Assembly (NCBI RefSeq): GCF_000384965.1
Contig: NZ_CM001844.1
Span: 531,341-595,340 of the forward strand
Source: Bartonella bovis 91-4
GTDB taxonomy: Bacteria > Pseudomonadota > Alphaproteobacteria > Rhizobiales > Rhizobiaceae
DNA: 64,000 bases
Direction: 5' to 3'
Below are positions 39,430 to 49,892 of this stretch, one piece after another (positions within the stretch are counted from its first letter, which is position 1; each line of letters starts with the position of its first letter). The translations under genes and the position numbers were made by a program. The notes below the pieces were generated by a model. It searched no databases. It worked only from the letters and a program-made list of their open reading frames with translations, and had not been told where the DNA came from.

Positions 39430-42042
39430 GTGCAGCACAAATATAAACTAAGTTTTTCAATATTATTAATGAGCAGCAGCTTTCTCCTACAAGATGCAAA
39501 TGCACGTGAAGAAATTACTGAAAATGTAGATGAGCTGTTAAAAAAATTAGTGCTTGATAAAGGGAGGGTCCAAGGAAACGTACGCACTATTACTTTTAGT
39601 AATAATTCTAAAATTGGAAGAGATGATATTGAGATTGTTAAACACGGATATTCAATGAATGCTACCGTTACCGAAGGTGGAAAACAGATAGTTATGGGCG
39701 GAGCTACTGCGATGGATACTAAAATCGCAGGTGGTAAACAATTTGTTTTCGGGGAGAGTGATTCTAAAAGTAAGAAGAGTAGTGCTTATAAAGCTGTAGT
39801 TTCTGGTAAAAATGGAATTTGGGGGCAACAGAATGTATATGATGGTGGGGAAGCTTGGGAAACAAAAGTTATGCAAGCAGGAGAGCAAAATATTTATAAA
39901 GTACAAACAGGAAAGGGTGGTACTGCATCAAATACTGAAGTCTCTGAAAATGGTAGACAGCGCATTTTGGCAGGAGGTGAAGCAAAAGGTGTTACTTTAA
40001 CAGACAACGCTATTCAAATAGTATATAGGGATGGGGTTGTAGAAGATCTAACGATTAAAGGTTCTGCTAATTCATGGGTGTATACTGGTGCAACATTAAA
40101 AGGAAAGACAATAGTTAATAATCCTGGACATCTTCATCTTTATGCTGGTGATCCTAAACATCATATCACCAAGGAGGATATTACTGTAACTGGGCAACCA
40201 AATATATCGTTGTTTTCTGTTGGTGCGTGGAGTGATGCAAATAACTCTCGGATTAATATTGAAAATTTAAGTGGGGATGGAACTGTTAGTTTTACTTCTG
40301 TTGGATATGATCCTCACCATTTACATCTTTATGTTAAAGATCTTTCAGGCAATTTACATTTCCAGTTTAATTTAAGTGACGTAGGGAATCCTAGTGATTA
40401 CCTTTTAGTTGAGAATGGTGCAGGTAATCACAAAATAAGCGTTACCGATTCAGGCACTGAAATTACAGACTCTTTCTTACAAAAAAACAATAGAGTTTCC
40501 GAACTCAATTTAATTACGGATAAAAGCGGAAAAGCTAATTTTACTTTGGTAAATCAATCTGGCAAAAATATTGGTGCTATTGATGGTGGAACTTACATGT
40601 ATAATTTGTACTCCAGGGAAAATATGAAAAATGGAAAAAATGAAAAAATTTGGTATTTAAGTGCAGGTATTACTGAGTCAAAATATCTGAGCCGATCTCG
40701 TCGGCATGTGAGCTCACAATATCTAATTGCTAATCCGTCAACTGATCCATCTGCAGAAGATCAGACAACTGAACCTAGATCTCGAAGGCGTGCTCCTCGA
40801 CATTTGAGTCAGCATGAGCCTGAAGCTCCGGTGTTTAGCTCAGAAGATTCACAGTTTTCTGATCTGCCAACAATTACTTCATCTGCAGAAGATCAGATCG
40901 CTCAGTCTAAATCTCGAAAACGTTCTCGTCGACATGTAAATCAGCATAAACCTGACGTTGCAGTATTTAACTCAGAAAATTCACAAGTTTCTGCTATATC
41001 CACTGCTCCATCTATGGAAGATCAAACTACTGAGCCTAAACCTAGAAGACGTTCTCCTCGGCATGTGAGTCAACGTGAGCTTGATATTCCGATGGTTAGC
41101 TTAGAAGATTCACAAGCTTCTAATTTTTTAACTACTCCTTCGACTGATGCAGTACTGTCTCTAGCAGTTGCTCCTGAACTTGTTTTTAACAATGAGTTAC
41201 AAAGCTTACATGTTGGAAGGGGCATTTTAGATAGAAATATAGAGAATGCGGCTCTCTGGACATATACGATCAAGAGCAAAGAACGAATTGCTACAGGTCA
41301 TACACATTTTAAACTGGATCAAGCAGGAATAATGTTGGGTACTGATCGGGTCACACAGTTGCTATACGGAAAGCTCTACATTGGTGGTTTTGGCAGTTAT
41401 GATCAAGCACATATTACCCATGCTCGTCGTGGTGTCAGTGGTGTGGATACTTATAGCTTTGGAACTTATGCTACCTATTTAACTGAGTATGGTTGGTATT
41501 TGGATAGTATTTTGAAATATAATCATTACCAAAATCATCTTAAAGCAGTTTCCACAAGTGGTTTGGCTATTCAAGGAAATTATAATCAATGGGCGATAGG
41601 TACATCCTTTGAAGGAGGTTATCGTTTTCAGACAGGGCAAAGCACTTGGGTGCGTCCTTATAGCCAATTCATATGGTTACAGGTCAAAGGTAAAGAAATA
41701 CAGCTTTCCAATGGTATGACAGGTGATATAAGCTTATCTACTTCATTACGTAGTGAAGTTGGATTATCTATCAGGCATACATTTAATTTTAATACAAATA
41801 CTTCGTTTATGGGTTATATAACAGCCGCTTGGTTGCGTGAGTATATAGATAACAATCATACGACAGTTAATAAACTGCATAAATTTATTACAGACTTGTC
41901 TGACAATGCAGGTAAATTGGCAATAGGTTTGAATAGTTTTGTCAGCAAAAACTTAACATTTTATACAGAAGCTCAATATCTTAAAGGTCACAAGATGACG
42001 CAATCACTTCAGGGTATTTTGGGTATACGCTATAGTTTTTAA
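39430..42042 (+). CDS. AIDA-type autotransporter with basic tandem repeats
   Basis: An approximately 870-aa type V secreted surface protein. In order: a signal peptide ending near LLQDANA; a passenger (~60-240) of AIDA-like repeats that form a beta-helix (for example VTEGGKQIVMGG, VYDGGEAWETKV, AGGEAKGVTLTD); a pertactin-like region to ~420; an arginine- and histidine-rich linker with three tandem ~44-residue units; and a C-terminal beta-barrel of ~270 residues ending GILGIRYSF with the terminal Phe. The GTG at 39430 is preferred because GGAG lies eight bases upstream; GTG at 39421 would add three residues. Such proteins in Bartonella bind host matrix or cells; the specific role here is unknown. 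Confidence 0.88.
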   Translation: MQHKYKLSFSILLMSSSFLLQDANAREEITENVDELLKKLVLDKGRVQGNVRTITFSNNSKIGRDDIEIVKHGYSMNATVTEGGKQIVMGGATAMDTKIAGGKQFVFGESDSKSKKSSAYKAVVSGKNGIWGQQNVYDGGEAWETKVMQAGEQNIYKVQTGKGGTASNTEVSENGRQRILAGGEAKGVTLTDNAIQIVYRDGVVEDLTIKGSANSWVYTGATLKGKTIVNNPGHLHLYAGDPKHHITKEDITVTGQPNISLFSVGAWSDANNSRINIENLSGDGTVSFTSVGYDPHHLHLYVKDLSGNLHFQFNLSDVGNPSDYLLVENGAGNHKISVTDSGTEITDSFLQKNNRVSELNLITDKSGKANFTLVNQSGKNIGAIDGGTYMYNLYSRENMKNGKNEKIWYLSAGITESKYLSRSRRHVSSQYLIANPSTDPSAEDQTTEPRSRRRAPRHLSQHEPEAPVFSSEDSQFSDLPTITSSAEDQIAQSKSRKRSRRHVNQHKPDVAVFNSENSQVSAISTAPSMEDQTTEPKPRRRSPRHVSQRELDIPMVSLEDSQASNFLTTPSTDAVLSLAVAPELVFNNELQSLHVGRGILDRNIENAALWTYTIKSKERIATGHTHFKLDQAGIMLGTDRVTQLLYGKLYIGGFGSYDQAHITHARRGVSGVDTYSFGTYATYLTEYGWYLDSILKYNHYQNHLKAVSTSGLAIQGNYNQWAIGTSFEGGYRFQTGQSTWVRPYSQFIWLQVKGKEIQLSNGMTGDISLSTSLRSEVGLSIRHTFNFNTNTSFMGYITAAWLREYIDNNHTTVNKLHKFITDLSDNAGKLAIGLNSFVSKNLTFYTEAQYLKGHKMTQSLQGILGIRYSF
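40753..41143 (+). repeat. Three tandem ~130-bp repeats encoding basic 43-44-aa units
   Basis: Units begin at about 40753, 40885 and 41014. Each reads EDQ...(R/K)-rich block, a (S/P)RHxxQ motif, a short acidic-hydrophobic part and (S/N)(E/D)xSQ. A partial unit with SRSRRHVSS precedes them at 40690. The units have diverged at many positions but keep the frame and period. Confidence 0.85.
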
Positions 42043-43306
42043 GTATGCGGTTATTTGTACTCTGATCAACTTTGGGTATGTATTTGCTTATTTGTAAATA
42101 AGTAAATGCTGCAAAAAATGTGAGAACCATTTTTGAAAAGTGTATTTTGTTATAATAAAACTTATACATTATTGTGGGTTGTGTTTTTGTATTTTGCTCT
42201 CTTGTTTGATCCTTGATCTTAAAAAGGGGCATATTTTAGAACAGACAGGGTGTTATTCTATATTCTTAAGTCAAGTAAATCTCATGGGATGAAAAGAATA
42301 GCTTTGTTTTTCTTGCTTTTGAAATATATGCGTGATTTGATCTAATTAATTGATAAGGAAAATTGAGGGTACAAAAAACATCCCTTTTATAAAAGAGAAT
42401 ATAAATGAAATAGTAATAGCCTTTAATTCTTACGTTTATTTGTATTTTATATTGATTAAACAATATAAATTAATGCGTTTGAAATCTTTTTATTTTTTAT
42501 GCTTGTGCATATTGTATATGCTTTTTCAAAGAATAAGTTATAAAAATAGGTAAAAGTTCATTTTTCGTTGAGCTATGCAGTTTGTTTATTGGAAACTCTT
42601 ATCGACACTTTGGTTTTGGTTATTTATGTGTGTAATAAATAGGATTGGAGTGTTTTTAAGGGTGTTGTTTTATTGGTTTTTTAGAAAGAAAAGCTGTTTT
42701 TCTTAGATAAAGTTAAAAACTTTTATTAAGCATTATATTTAATAAAAATAATAGATATAAAATTAGTTACTAATTTTATTGTGAAAAAAGATAGAGCATA
42801 TTTTGTCTTAGCCAGAACAATTTCAAGCAAAAGGTTATCCGTTTTTGTACTTCTTAGATAGTTTACCAATTCGCTACTTTGCAATATGATAATATCCATT
42901 ATTTATGATTTATGGGTGAGAGGCCACCTGTAGTGGTGTGAGAAAGATTAATTTCCAAGTGCTATGCTGGTGAATAGATCGAGTTTTGGGATAAATGAGA
43001 AAAGCCATGTTGGAGCGTACCCAATCAAAAACATCTAGCTATCTGTATGAAGTATTATTGGATATTAAATGGAATGGAAATTCTTCCTTTTTTATTGGAT
43101 TTTTAATCAATACAATTAAATTGGACTTGTAAAAAATAAAAAATGATTTTGTAAGTGTGAAGTCATTAACTGGTAGCATTTCTATTTTTAGTAGGCTCTA
43201 TAAAAATTACAATTTTAAAATTGATATAGATTCACTAACGGTTACTTGGCAAAAAGCTCTTTATAGAATAACAAGATAATTTTTTATGGAAATTAAAGGT
43301 AATCAA
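42043..43306. other. 1.25-kb gap between the autotransporter and ndk
   Basis: No reading frame with family features on either strand. The less AT-rich part at 42910-43050 (for example GAGAGGCCACCTGTAGTGG) may be remains of a former gene, but I cannot assign it. The ndk promoter must lie near the right end. Confidence 0.5.
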
Positions 43307-43729
43307 ATGGCTGTAGAACGTACTTTTTCGATGATTAAACCCGACGCAACACGTCGTAATTTGACAGGAGCAATTACAAAAATGCTTGAAGATGCAGGTT
43401 TGCGTGTTATTGCATCTAAGCGCGTGTGGATGAGTCAACATGAAGCTGAGGGGTTTTATGCGGTTCATAAAGAACGCCCATTCTTTGGAGAGTTAGTAAA
43501 GTTTATGTCTTCTGGTCCAACTGTTGTTCAGGTTTTGGAGGGTGAAAACGCAATCGCTAAAAACCGTGAAGTTATGGGCGCTACAAATCCTTCTGATGCA
43601 CAAGAAGGAACGGTTCGTAAAGTATATGCTTTATCGATTGGTGAAAATTCTATTCATGGTTCAGATAACGCTGAATCTGCAAAAATAGAAATAGCTTATT
43701 GGTTTTCCGATATTGAAATCGTTGGTTAA
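43307..43729 (+). CDS. ndk: Nucleoside diphosphate kinase
   Basis: Balances nucleoside triphosphate pools. The 140-aa protein from ATG 43307 ([17 protein letters not shown]) has the FSMIKPDA motif and the active-site His in [13 protein letters not shown]. An earlier in-frame start at 43286 adds seven unrelated residues; the AAAGGT before 43307 supports the shorter form. Confidence 0.97.
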   Translation: MAVERTFSMIKPDATRRNLTGAITKMLEDAGLRVIASKRVWMSQHEAEGFYAVHKERPFFGELVKFMSSGPTVVQVLEGENAIAKNREVMGATNPSDAQEGTVRKVYALSIGENSIHGSDNAESAKIEIAYWFSDIEIVG

Positions 43730-44048
43730 TAAAAGCGTGTAAGAAAAGTAGAAATCCTGAAATAATGTTCAGGATTTTTTCTTACTAAGTTATGAATCTT
43801 TATTCAAAGGTTAGTAAACATCATATAAATTTTTCGATTATTTTGAGATAATACTCACTTTCAAATATATGCAATGAAGTGCTTTTATCACGGCAAGAGT
43901 TCGAAAATGCATCATTATGATAGATGGCTTTATTATTTGCATATTTTCCGATTTTACCCATTGATATTTAAAAATATCGCGCTTCAATATAGATGATATC
44001 GAATATTTCTTTGGCTGCTAATTAAGGCACAATTTTATCATTTATCTT
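43730..44048. other. Gap between ndk and pgsA
   Basis: Convergent-gene gap of about 320 bases. It holds the ndk terminator at its left end; the rest shows nothing I can assign. Confidence 0.55.
43752..43784 (+). terminator. Rho-independent terminator of ndk
   Basis: AAATCCTGAA (43752-43761) and TTCAGGATTT (43768-43777) form a perfect 10-bp stem with a six-base loop, followed by a T run. It sits about 25 bases after the ndk stop. Confidence 0.85.
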
Positions 44049-44630
44049 TTATATAATAACGTGTTTTAAGCCTGCACGAAAATAATCCCATCCTGTCCAC
44101 AATGTGAGAAGGGCTGCAATCCATAGCATAATTATACCAAATTCCATTGTGTAAGGGAAAATTTTATTACCAGCTGGGCCTGCTAAGAGAAAGACAATGG
44201 CTACCATTTGTACAGAAGTTTTCCATTTTGCAAGACGGGAGACAGGAACGCTAACTTTTAATTCAACCAAATATTCACGTAATCCTGATACAAGAATTTC
44301 CCGGCAAAGAATGATAATAGCTGCCCAAAGTGTCCACCCAGCGATAGTACTATCTGCAGCAAGCAAAAGCAAACAGGATGAGACGAGCAGTTTATCAGCA
44401 ATTGGATCTAGCATACGGCCGATGTTGGATGTCTGTTCCCAAATACGGGCAAGATAGCCATCCAAAAAATCTGTAATAGATGCGATCACAAAAATAAAAA
44501 CAGCAATCCAACGTCCAATATCACTTGATTGTAGCCGTCCTTCTAAAAAAAAACACGCAACAACTAGTGGAACCGCAACAATTCGTGCGTAAGTCAGAAT
44601 ATTTGGAAAAGAAAAAGTGTGATTTTTCAT
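44049..44630 (-). CDS. pgsA: CDP-diacylglycerol-glycerol-3-phosphate phosphatidyltransferase
   Basis: Makes phosphatidylglycerol phosphate, precursor of phosphatidylglycerol and cardiolipin. The CDP-alcohol phosphotransferase signature is DFLDGYLARIWEQTSNIGRMLDPIADK, and four to five membrane segments are visible. The start at 44630 (MKNHTFSFPNILTYARI) fits the family; an ATG at 44687 would add 19 residues without similarity. The uvrC-pgsA order is common. Confidence 0.94.
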   Translation of the reverse strand: MKNHTFSFPNILTYARIVAVPLVVACFFLEGRLQSSDIGRWIAVFIFVIASITDFLDGYLARIWEQTSNIGRMLDPIADKLLVSSCLLLLAADSTIAGWTLWAAIIILCREILVSGLREYLVELKVSVPVSRLAKWKTSVQMVAIVFLLAGPAGNKIFPYTMEFGIIMLWIAALLTLWTGWDYFRAGLKHVII

Positions 44631-44705
44631 CGAGCCGTTTTCAGTCCTTTGTGAAGTACAGCATATTTTATAAACGTAACAAGGCAATGAATATGAAGCA
44701 AGTCC

Positions 44706-46691
44706 TTATTTTTCATTAAAATGGTTATGAATTTTTTGTGCAATTGCGGTGGAAATACCTGTCACTTTGTTTAAATCTTCGACAGAAGCATTGGCAATGG
44801 CTTTGGTGCTTCCAAAATGATTAAGCAAAGCGTATTTTCGTGTGGGTCCTATATTTTCAATTTCATCAAGTAGATTTTTAAATGTTTCTTTTTTTCGTTT
44901 TGTTCTATGGGTTTCGAGTGCGAAACGGTGTGCTTCATCACGTAAACGTTGCAAAAAATAAAGAACAGGATCATGTGGGGGGAGTGTGAAAGGTGGTTTT
45001 CCTTTTATAAAAAATCGTTCACGACCAGCGTTACGGTTAGCACCTTTAGCTATACCGATTGCTGTGACAAAATCACCTAATCCCAATTGAGATAATAATG
45101 TACGAACGATATTTATTTGTCCTTCACCACCATCAATCAAGATAAGATCAGGCCAAATGGCAAAAGAATTATCACTATCATTTTTTGTATCTTTATTTTT
45201 ATTAGGCAAGCCATGTTCTTTGATAAGGCGTGAAAATCTTCGTTCAATAACTTCTTTCATCATACCAAAATCATCACCAGGTGTAATATCGGTTGAACGA
45301 ATGTTGAATTTACGGTACTGATTTTTAATAAATCCTGTTTGATCAAAAACAACCATCGCACTTACCGCATTGGTACCCATGATATGTGAGTTATCATAGA
45401 TTTCTATACGGCGTGGAGTATGAGGTAGTTGAAATGTTTCAGCAACACTCTGAAGGAGTTTTATATGTGTTGCTGTTTCAGCAAGTTTGCGTCCCAGAGC
45501 TTCATGAGCATTGGTATAAGCGTGGTTAACAAGAGATTTGCGTTCACCTTTTTGCGGTAAGGATAGGGATATTTTGTGATTTGCTTTTAGATTTAATGCT
45601 TCTGTAAGAAGTGCCTCTTCTTCGATTTTTTCCGATAAAAGAATGAGTTTTGGAATTGGCTTATCATCATAAAATTGGGTGATAAAACTCGATAAAATTT
45701 CAGCGTTAGAGAAAGATGAATCTGCTTTTGGAAAATAAGCTCGATTTCCCCAATTTTGTCCCATGCGGAAAAAAAATACTTGAATACAAGTCATTCCTCC
45801 TTGTTGTGCAATTGCAAATACATCCGCTTCTTTTATCGTTTGAGGGTTAATGCCTTGATGGCTTTGTACATGAGAAAGGGCTGATAAACGATCGCGATAC
45901 GCAATAGCTTGTTCAAAATCAAGATTTTCTGAGGCTTTATGCATAGCTTGAGCCATATCTTTTTTTACCGATTGGCTTTTTCCAGAAAGGAAAGCTTTTG
46001 CTTTTTGAACCAGTTTTATATAATCGCTATCATTGATTTCATGTGTACAAGGGGCTGAACATCGCTTGATTTGATAAAGCAAACAAGGTCGTGTACGATT
46101 GTTAAAAACTGAATCAGCACAAGTCCTTAATAAGAAGGCGCGTTGCAAGGCATTGATTGTTTGTGCAACAGCACTAGAAGAGGCAAAAGGGCCAAAATAA
46201 TGGGCTTTTCGTGTTCGAGCACCACGATGTTTGTAAAGTGCGGGTGCTCGATGATCGTTAGTGATAATGATGTAGGGAAAGCTTTTGTCATCACGCAGCA
46301 ATACATTAAAACGTGGATGTAATCTTTTGATGAGATTAGCTTCTAAAAGTAATGCTTCTGTTTCTGTATGGGTAACAACAAATTCCATATGACATGTCGC
46401 ACTAATCATGCGGATAATACGGTTATTATGCCCTTGTTCACGGGTGTAGCTTGAAACACGTTTTTTTAAGTTTCGTGCTTTACCAACATAAAGAACATCA
46501 CCATTTTCATTAAACATTCGATAAACCCCTGGTTTATGAGGAAGATGTTTAACAAATTCTTGTATGAGTGCAGCTCCTTTAAGTTGAGGATTATCATTTC
46601 TTTGGTGAGCGTTGTCCCATGTGATGTTGGATAGAAAAGATAGTTTTTTTTCTTTATTTGGAAGACAGGATGTATCGTTTTTCAGGGTCAT
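44706..46691 (-). CDS. uvrC: Excinuclease ABC subunit C
   Basis: Makes the dual incision in nucleotide excision repair. In order: GIY-YIG nuclease domain ([21 protein letters not shown]), UVR motif (~residue 250), the RNase H-like endonuclease domain ([21 protein letters not shown]), and two helix-hairpin-helix motifs at the C terminus. The 661-aa length is typical for Rhizobiales. Confidence 0.97.
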   Translation of the reverse strand: MTLKNDTSCLPNKEKKLSFLSNITWDNAHQRNDNPQLKGAALIQEFVKHLPHKPGVYRMFNENGDVLYVGKARNLKKRVSSYTREQGHNNRIIRMISATCHMEFVVTHTETEALLLEANLIKRLHPRFNVLLRDDKSFPYIIITNDHRAPALYKHRGARTRKAHYFGPFASSSAVAQTINALQRAFLLRTCADSVFNNRTRPCLLYQIKRCSAPCTHEINDSDYIKLVQKAKAFLSGKSQSVKKDMAQAMHKASENLDFEQAIAYRDRLSALSHVQSHQGINPQTIKEADVFAIAQQGGMTCIQVFFFRMGQNWGNRAYFPKADSSFSNAEILSSFITQFYDDKPIPKLILLSEKIEEEALLTEALNLKANHKISLSLPQKGERKSLVNHAYTNAHEALGRKLAETATHIKLLQSVAETFQLPHTPRRIEIYDNSHIMGTNAVSAMVVFDQTGFIKNQYRKFNIRSTDITPGDDFGMMKEVIERRFSRLIKEHGLPNKNKDTKNDSDNSFAIWPDLILIDGGEGQINIVRTLLSQLGLGDFVTAIGIAKGANRNAGRERFFIKGKPPFTLPPHDPVLYFLQRLRDEAHRFALETHRTKRKKETFKNLLDEIENIGPTRKYALLNHFGSTKAIANASVEDLNKVTGISTAIAQKIHNHFNEK

Positions 46692-47126
46692 TCAATTTTT
46701 CCAACAAGATTTTTTGCATTTGCCACATGAAATGTTGTTTTCTGTCAAGTATTATTATTTGTTGTTTGAAGTTTTATCTCCCAATAAATAAACGCAATTA
46801 TAATATTAATGCTATGATTTTTAGTTATCATTTTAACCAAAAATCACCAAGCTGATTCCGTAAAGCAGCCTATAAACTGGCTATCTTACTTATAAATTAA
46901 TTGAAAAAGTAAGTCTAATTGCGATCTGATTACCAAAAATTTTTAGAATGTTTTGTTAAAAAGAAGATCAAATTTACACTGTTAGCTATCATAGCTATTT
47001 CTATTTTATGGTCATCTTCAAAGGTTGCAGAATTTATAGTGTAGTAAGTTTTTTTAATAAGCTTGATAAATTTATTTTCATTGTGAAGAGTGCTTTGTTT
47101 TAAAGTAAAATACTTTCATATTATAA
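46692..47126. other. Gap between uvrC and rlmJ with a possible exported-protein remnant
   Basis: About 435 bases. On the plus strand 46959-47045 reads a basic start, a hydrophobic stretch (FTLLAIIAISILW) and then VAEFIV followed by a stop, which resembles a signal peptide cut short. Everything else looks non-coding. Confidence 0.4.
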
Positions 47127-47978
47127 TTATTCTTTATTGAGCCATTTATAAGTAATTTGTGCGCTCTTATCTTGTCCAAGACGGTTGATAAGGAAGGGGC
47201 TAAGTTTTTGTATTTCTTTTTCAAGAAGATAAGGAGGGTTGATAAGAATCATACCGCTCCCATTCATTGTTGTTGGTGTTAATTTTTTTCGAATACACAT
47301 TTCAAGTTGGAGAATTTTTGGAATTCCTGTTTTATGTAGTGCGTGAAGAAAATTCTTAATTTCTTTATTGTATTTAACAGGATACCATAAAGCGTAAGTA
47401 CCTCCAGAAAAACGTTGATGTGCTTTCACTACTCCATCAATGAGGCGAGAAAATTCACCAGATTTTTCAAAAGGTGGATCAACAAGAATAAATCCACGTT
47501 TTTCTTTTGGTGGTAAGTGAGAATTTAAGGAAAGCCAGCCATTTAAATGCAAAACTTTTGTTTGATAATCGCCGGCAAAGTTATTTGCTAGAGCTTTATA
47601 ATCTTCATTGTGCAATTCAATTGCAGTGAGCCGGTCTTGTTTACGCAATAATTGGCGAATAAAGATAGGTGATCCAGGATAAAATATGAGTTCTTTGTTT
47701 CCTTTATTCATTGTAGAAATGATATTATACCATGGATGTAAGAGTGTTTTTATGTCTTCTGGAATGGGCGTTGACAAAAGTCTTCCCACACCATCGCGCC
47801 ATTCTCCTGTTTTATGTGCTTCTGGGGAAGAGAGATCATAAAGCCCAATTCCTGCATGTGTATCTATAACACGAAAAGCTTTTTCTTTACGTTTGAGATA
47901 CTCTACAATGCGTGTGACAATAATGTGTTTAAAAACATCAGCAAAATTGCCAGCATGATAAATATGCCGATAATTCAT
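47127..47978 (-). CDS. rlmJ: 23S rRNA (adenine-2030-N6)-methyltransferase RlmJ
   Basis: Methylates A2030 of 23S rRNA. Diagnostic features are the N-terminal MNYRHIYHAGNFADVFKHI, the VIDTHAGIGLYDL SAM-binding segment and the catalytic DPPFEKSGEF. The ATG at 47978 is chosen because it matches the family start; the TTG at 47984 would add two residues. Confidence 0.93.
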   Translation of the reverse strand: MNYRHIYHAGNFADVFKHIIVTRIVEYLKRKEKAFRVIDTHAGIGLYDLSSPEAHKTGEWRDGVGRLLSTPIPEDIKTLLHPWYNIISTMNKGNKELIFYPGSPIFIRQLLRKQDRLTAIELHNEDYKALANNFAGDYQTKVLHLNGWLSLNSHLPPKEKRGFILVDPPFEKSGEFSRLIDGVVKAHQRFSGGTYALWYPVKYNKEIKNFLHALHKTGIPKILQLEMCIRKKLTPTTMNGSGMILINPPYLLEKEIQKLSPFLINRLGQDKSAQITYKWLNKE

Positions 47979-48634
47979 AACCAAATTTTATCATAAATAT
48001 ATATTGATTACTAACCAAGATTCTTTTTATTGCTTTTTAAAGCTCTTTTTGATGAAAAGGACAAGTTTATTATCAATGAGAGCTCTATTATAAAAACAAT
48101 ATATTGATTGAAAAGGCTGATGCATTTGGAAAGCTATCAGTGTTATGTATTGGCATTTGTCTATTATATTATTCTTTATATCGATGCGATTTATATAAAT
48201 GAAGTTCATCATTAGTATTCAATCAGCTATCAAAACAATGTAAAAGAAAAAACACAAAATTAGTCACTCCAATTGAAATGCTAATTTATAAGGCTTTGTA
48301 ATTTTTTATTTATTTTGAAAATTTAGCACGTTAGAGAATATCTGATGATGAATACAAACAAATAATTACAAGCAAGTTCGCTTCTCAATAAAACAATATT
48401 AATTTGTGAAGAAAATGTAGTTATTTTATCGGAACTTTTTTCAAATTATAAGATCATAGCGAAAAAACCTCTATCTTTTATTAATATGATTATCTCGTGT
48501 TAAAATAATAAGATGACTGTACATGATATTTATCAGGATATGACTTTTAAAATTAGCATGGGTTTGAAAGATCTCAGTTTACTCAAAATTTGTTGAGTGA
48601 ATAATTATAAAATAAACGTTAGGGGTTCGTAATA
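47979..48634. other. Gap between divergent rlmJ and nagZ
   Basis: About 655 AT-rich bases. In other rhizobia a SPOR-domain protein gene and argS precede nagZ; no remnant could be read here. Promoters for both flanking genes must lie within. Confidence 0.5.
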
Positions 48635-49666
48635 ATGTTAAAAATGAAAGCTATGATTACCGGTATTTCAGGTCCGGCTCTAACAAATGATGAAAAGGCA
48701 TTTATTACTGAGCATAAGCCTTGGGCTTTTATTTTGTTTGCGCGTAATATTAGTACCTTAGACGATATCAAAGCGCTTACTACATCTTTATATGAAGTTA
48801 GTGGACGTGATGATATTTTTATCTTTATTGATCAAGAGGGGGGAAGGGTACAGCGCTTGCGCCCACCTTTAACACCTAATTATCCAATGGCTGTGACTTT
48901 AGGAACTATTTATAAAAAAAATCAGGAAAAAGGGCTTCGTGCTGCTTGGATTATGTCACGACTTCATGCTTTTGATTTGATGAAGTTTGGCATTAATGCA
49001 AATTGTCTTCCGCTGTTAGATGTACCAGTGGTAGGAGCTCATGATGTTATTGGAACGCGTGCTTATGCTCAGGAACCAGAAACGGTTACTGCTTTGGGGT
49101 GTGCAGCTGCTAAGGGGCTTTTAGATGGTGGTGTTTTACCAGTAATGAAACATATTCCCGGACATGGTCGGGCATTGTGCGATACGCACTTAAAGATGGC
49201 ACGTGTAGATGCATCCCTTGATGTTTTAGAACAGTGTGATTTTATGCCTTTTAGAAATTTAGCAGATTTTCCAGCTGCAATGACTGCTCATATTGTTTAT
49301 GAGGCAATTGACGATAAAGTACCTGCAACACTGTCTAAGAAAGTTATAGAGGATATTATTCGTCAAAAGATTGGTTTTGATGGTCTTTTAATGACAGATG
49401 ATGTGTCAATGAAAGCTCTTTCAGAGAGTACATGTTCGAATGATCTTTCAGATTTAACACATAAAATTTTTGCAGCAGGTTGTGATATTGTTCTTCATTG
49501 TAATGGTAATTTGGAAGAAATGCTTGTCATTGCTCATGCTGCTCCATTTTTATCAGGAAAAGCCTTAGAGCGTGCTTATAGTGCTCATGCTAGGGTTGGG
49601 AAACCTGATGCATCAGATGAAGTTTCTTTAAGAGAAGAATTTTCAAGTCTCTTAGCTTTTGCTTAA
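48635..49666 (+). CDS. nagZ: Beta-N-acetylhexosaminidase
   Basis: Family 3 glycoside hydrolase that removes N-acetylglucosamine from anhydromuropeptides during peptidoglycan recycling in the cytoplasm. The signature KHIPGHGRALCDTHLKMARVD and the catalytic Asp in LLMTDDVSMKAL are present (343 aa). In rhizobia it is followed by scpA-scpB-tatABC; here the tat remnants follow after about 230 bases. Confidence 0.94.
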   Translation: MLKMKAMITGISGPALTNDEKAFITEHKPWAFILFARNISTLDDIKALTTSLYEVSGRDDIFIFIDQEGGRVQRLRPPLTPNYPMAVTLGTIYKKNQEKGLRAAWIMSRLHAFDLMKFGINANCLPLLDVPVVGAHDVIGTRAYAQEPETVTALGCAAAKGLLDGGVLPVMKHIPGHGRALCDTHLKMARVDASLDVLEQCDFMPFRNLADFPAAMTAHIVYEAIDDKVPATLSKKVIEDIIRQKIGFDGLLMTDDVSMKALSESTCSNDLSDLTHKIFAAGCDIVLHCNGNLEEMLVIAHAAPFLSGKALERAYSAHARVGKPDASDEVSLREEFSSLLAFA

Positions 49667-49892
49667 ATAAATGCCTCATTTTAAGTTGGTTGGGTTTATT
49701 TAGATATACTGAGTAAGAGTGAAAATAGCGTAACAATATTAGTTTGAGACAATCGATGTTTTGTTAAATTTCATTTAGGAAAGAAATATACAAATAAGAT
49801 ATGATTATATTTGAAATATCACTTATATAGTGGGTATTCATTTTTATGAATATGAATGAATTAAGCCAAATTTAAAAAGTGTAGAGAGAGTG

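Noticed and set aside
42350..42553. 67-aa plus-strand frame and its minus-strand partner after the autotransporter
   Set aside because: Low-complexity Ile/Tyr/Phe-rich translation expected from AT-rich non-coding sequence on both strands.
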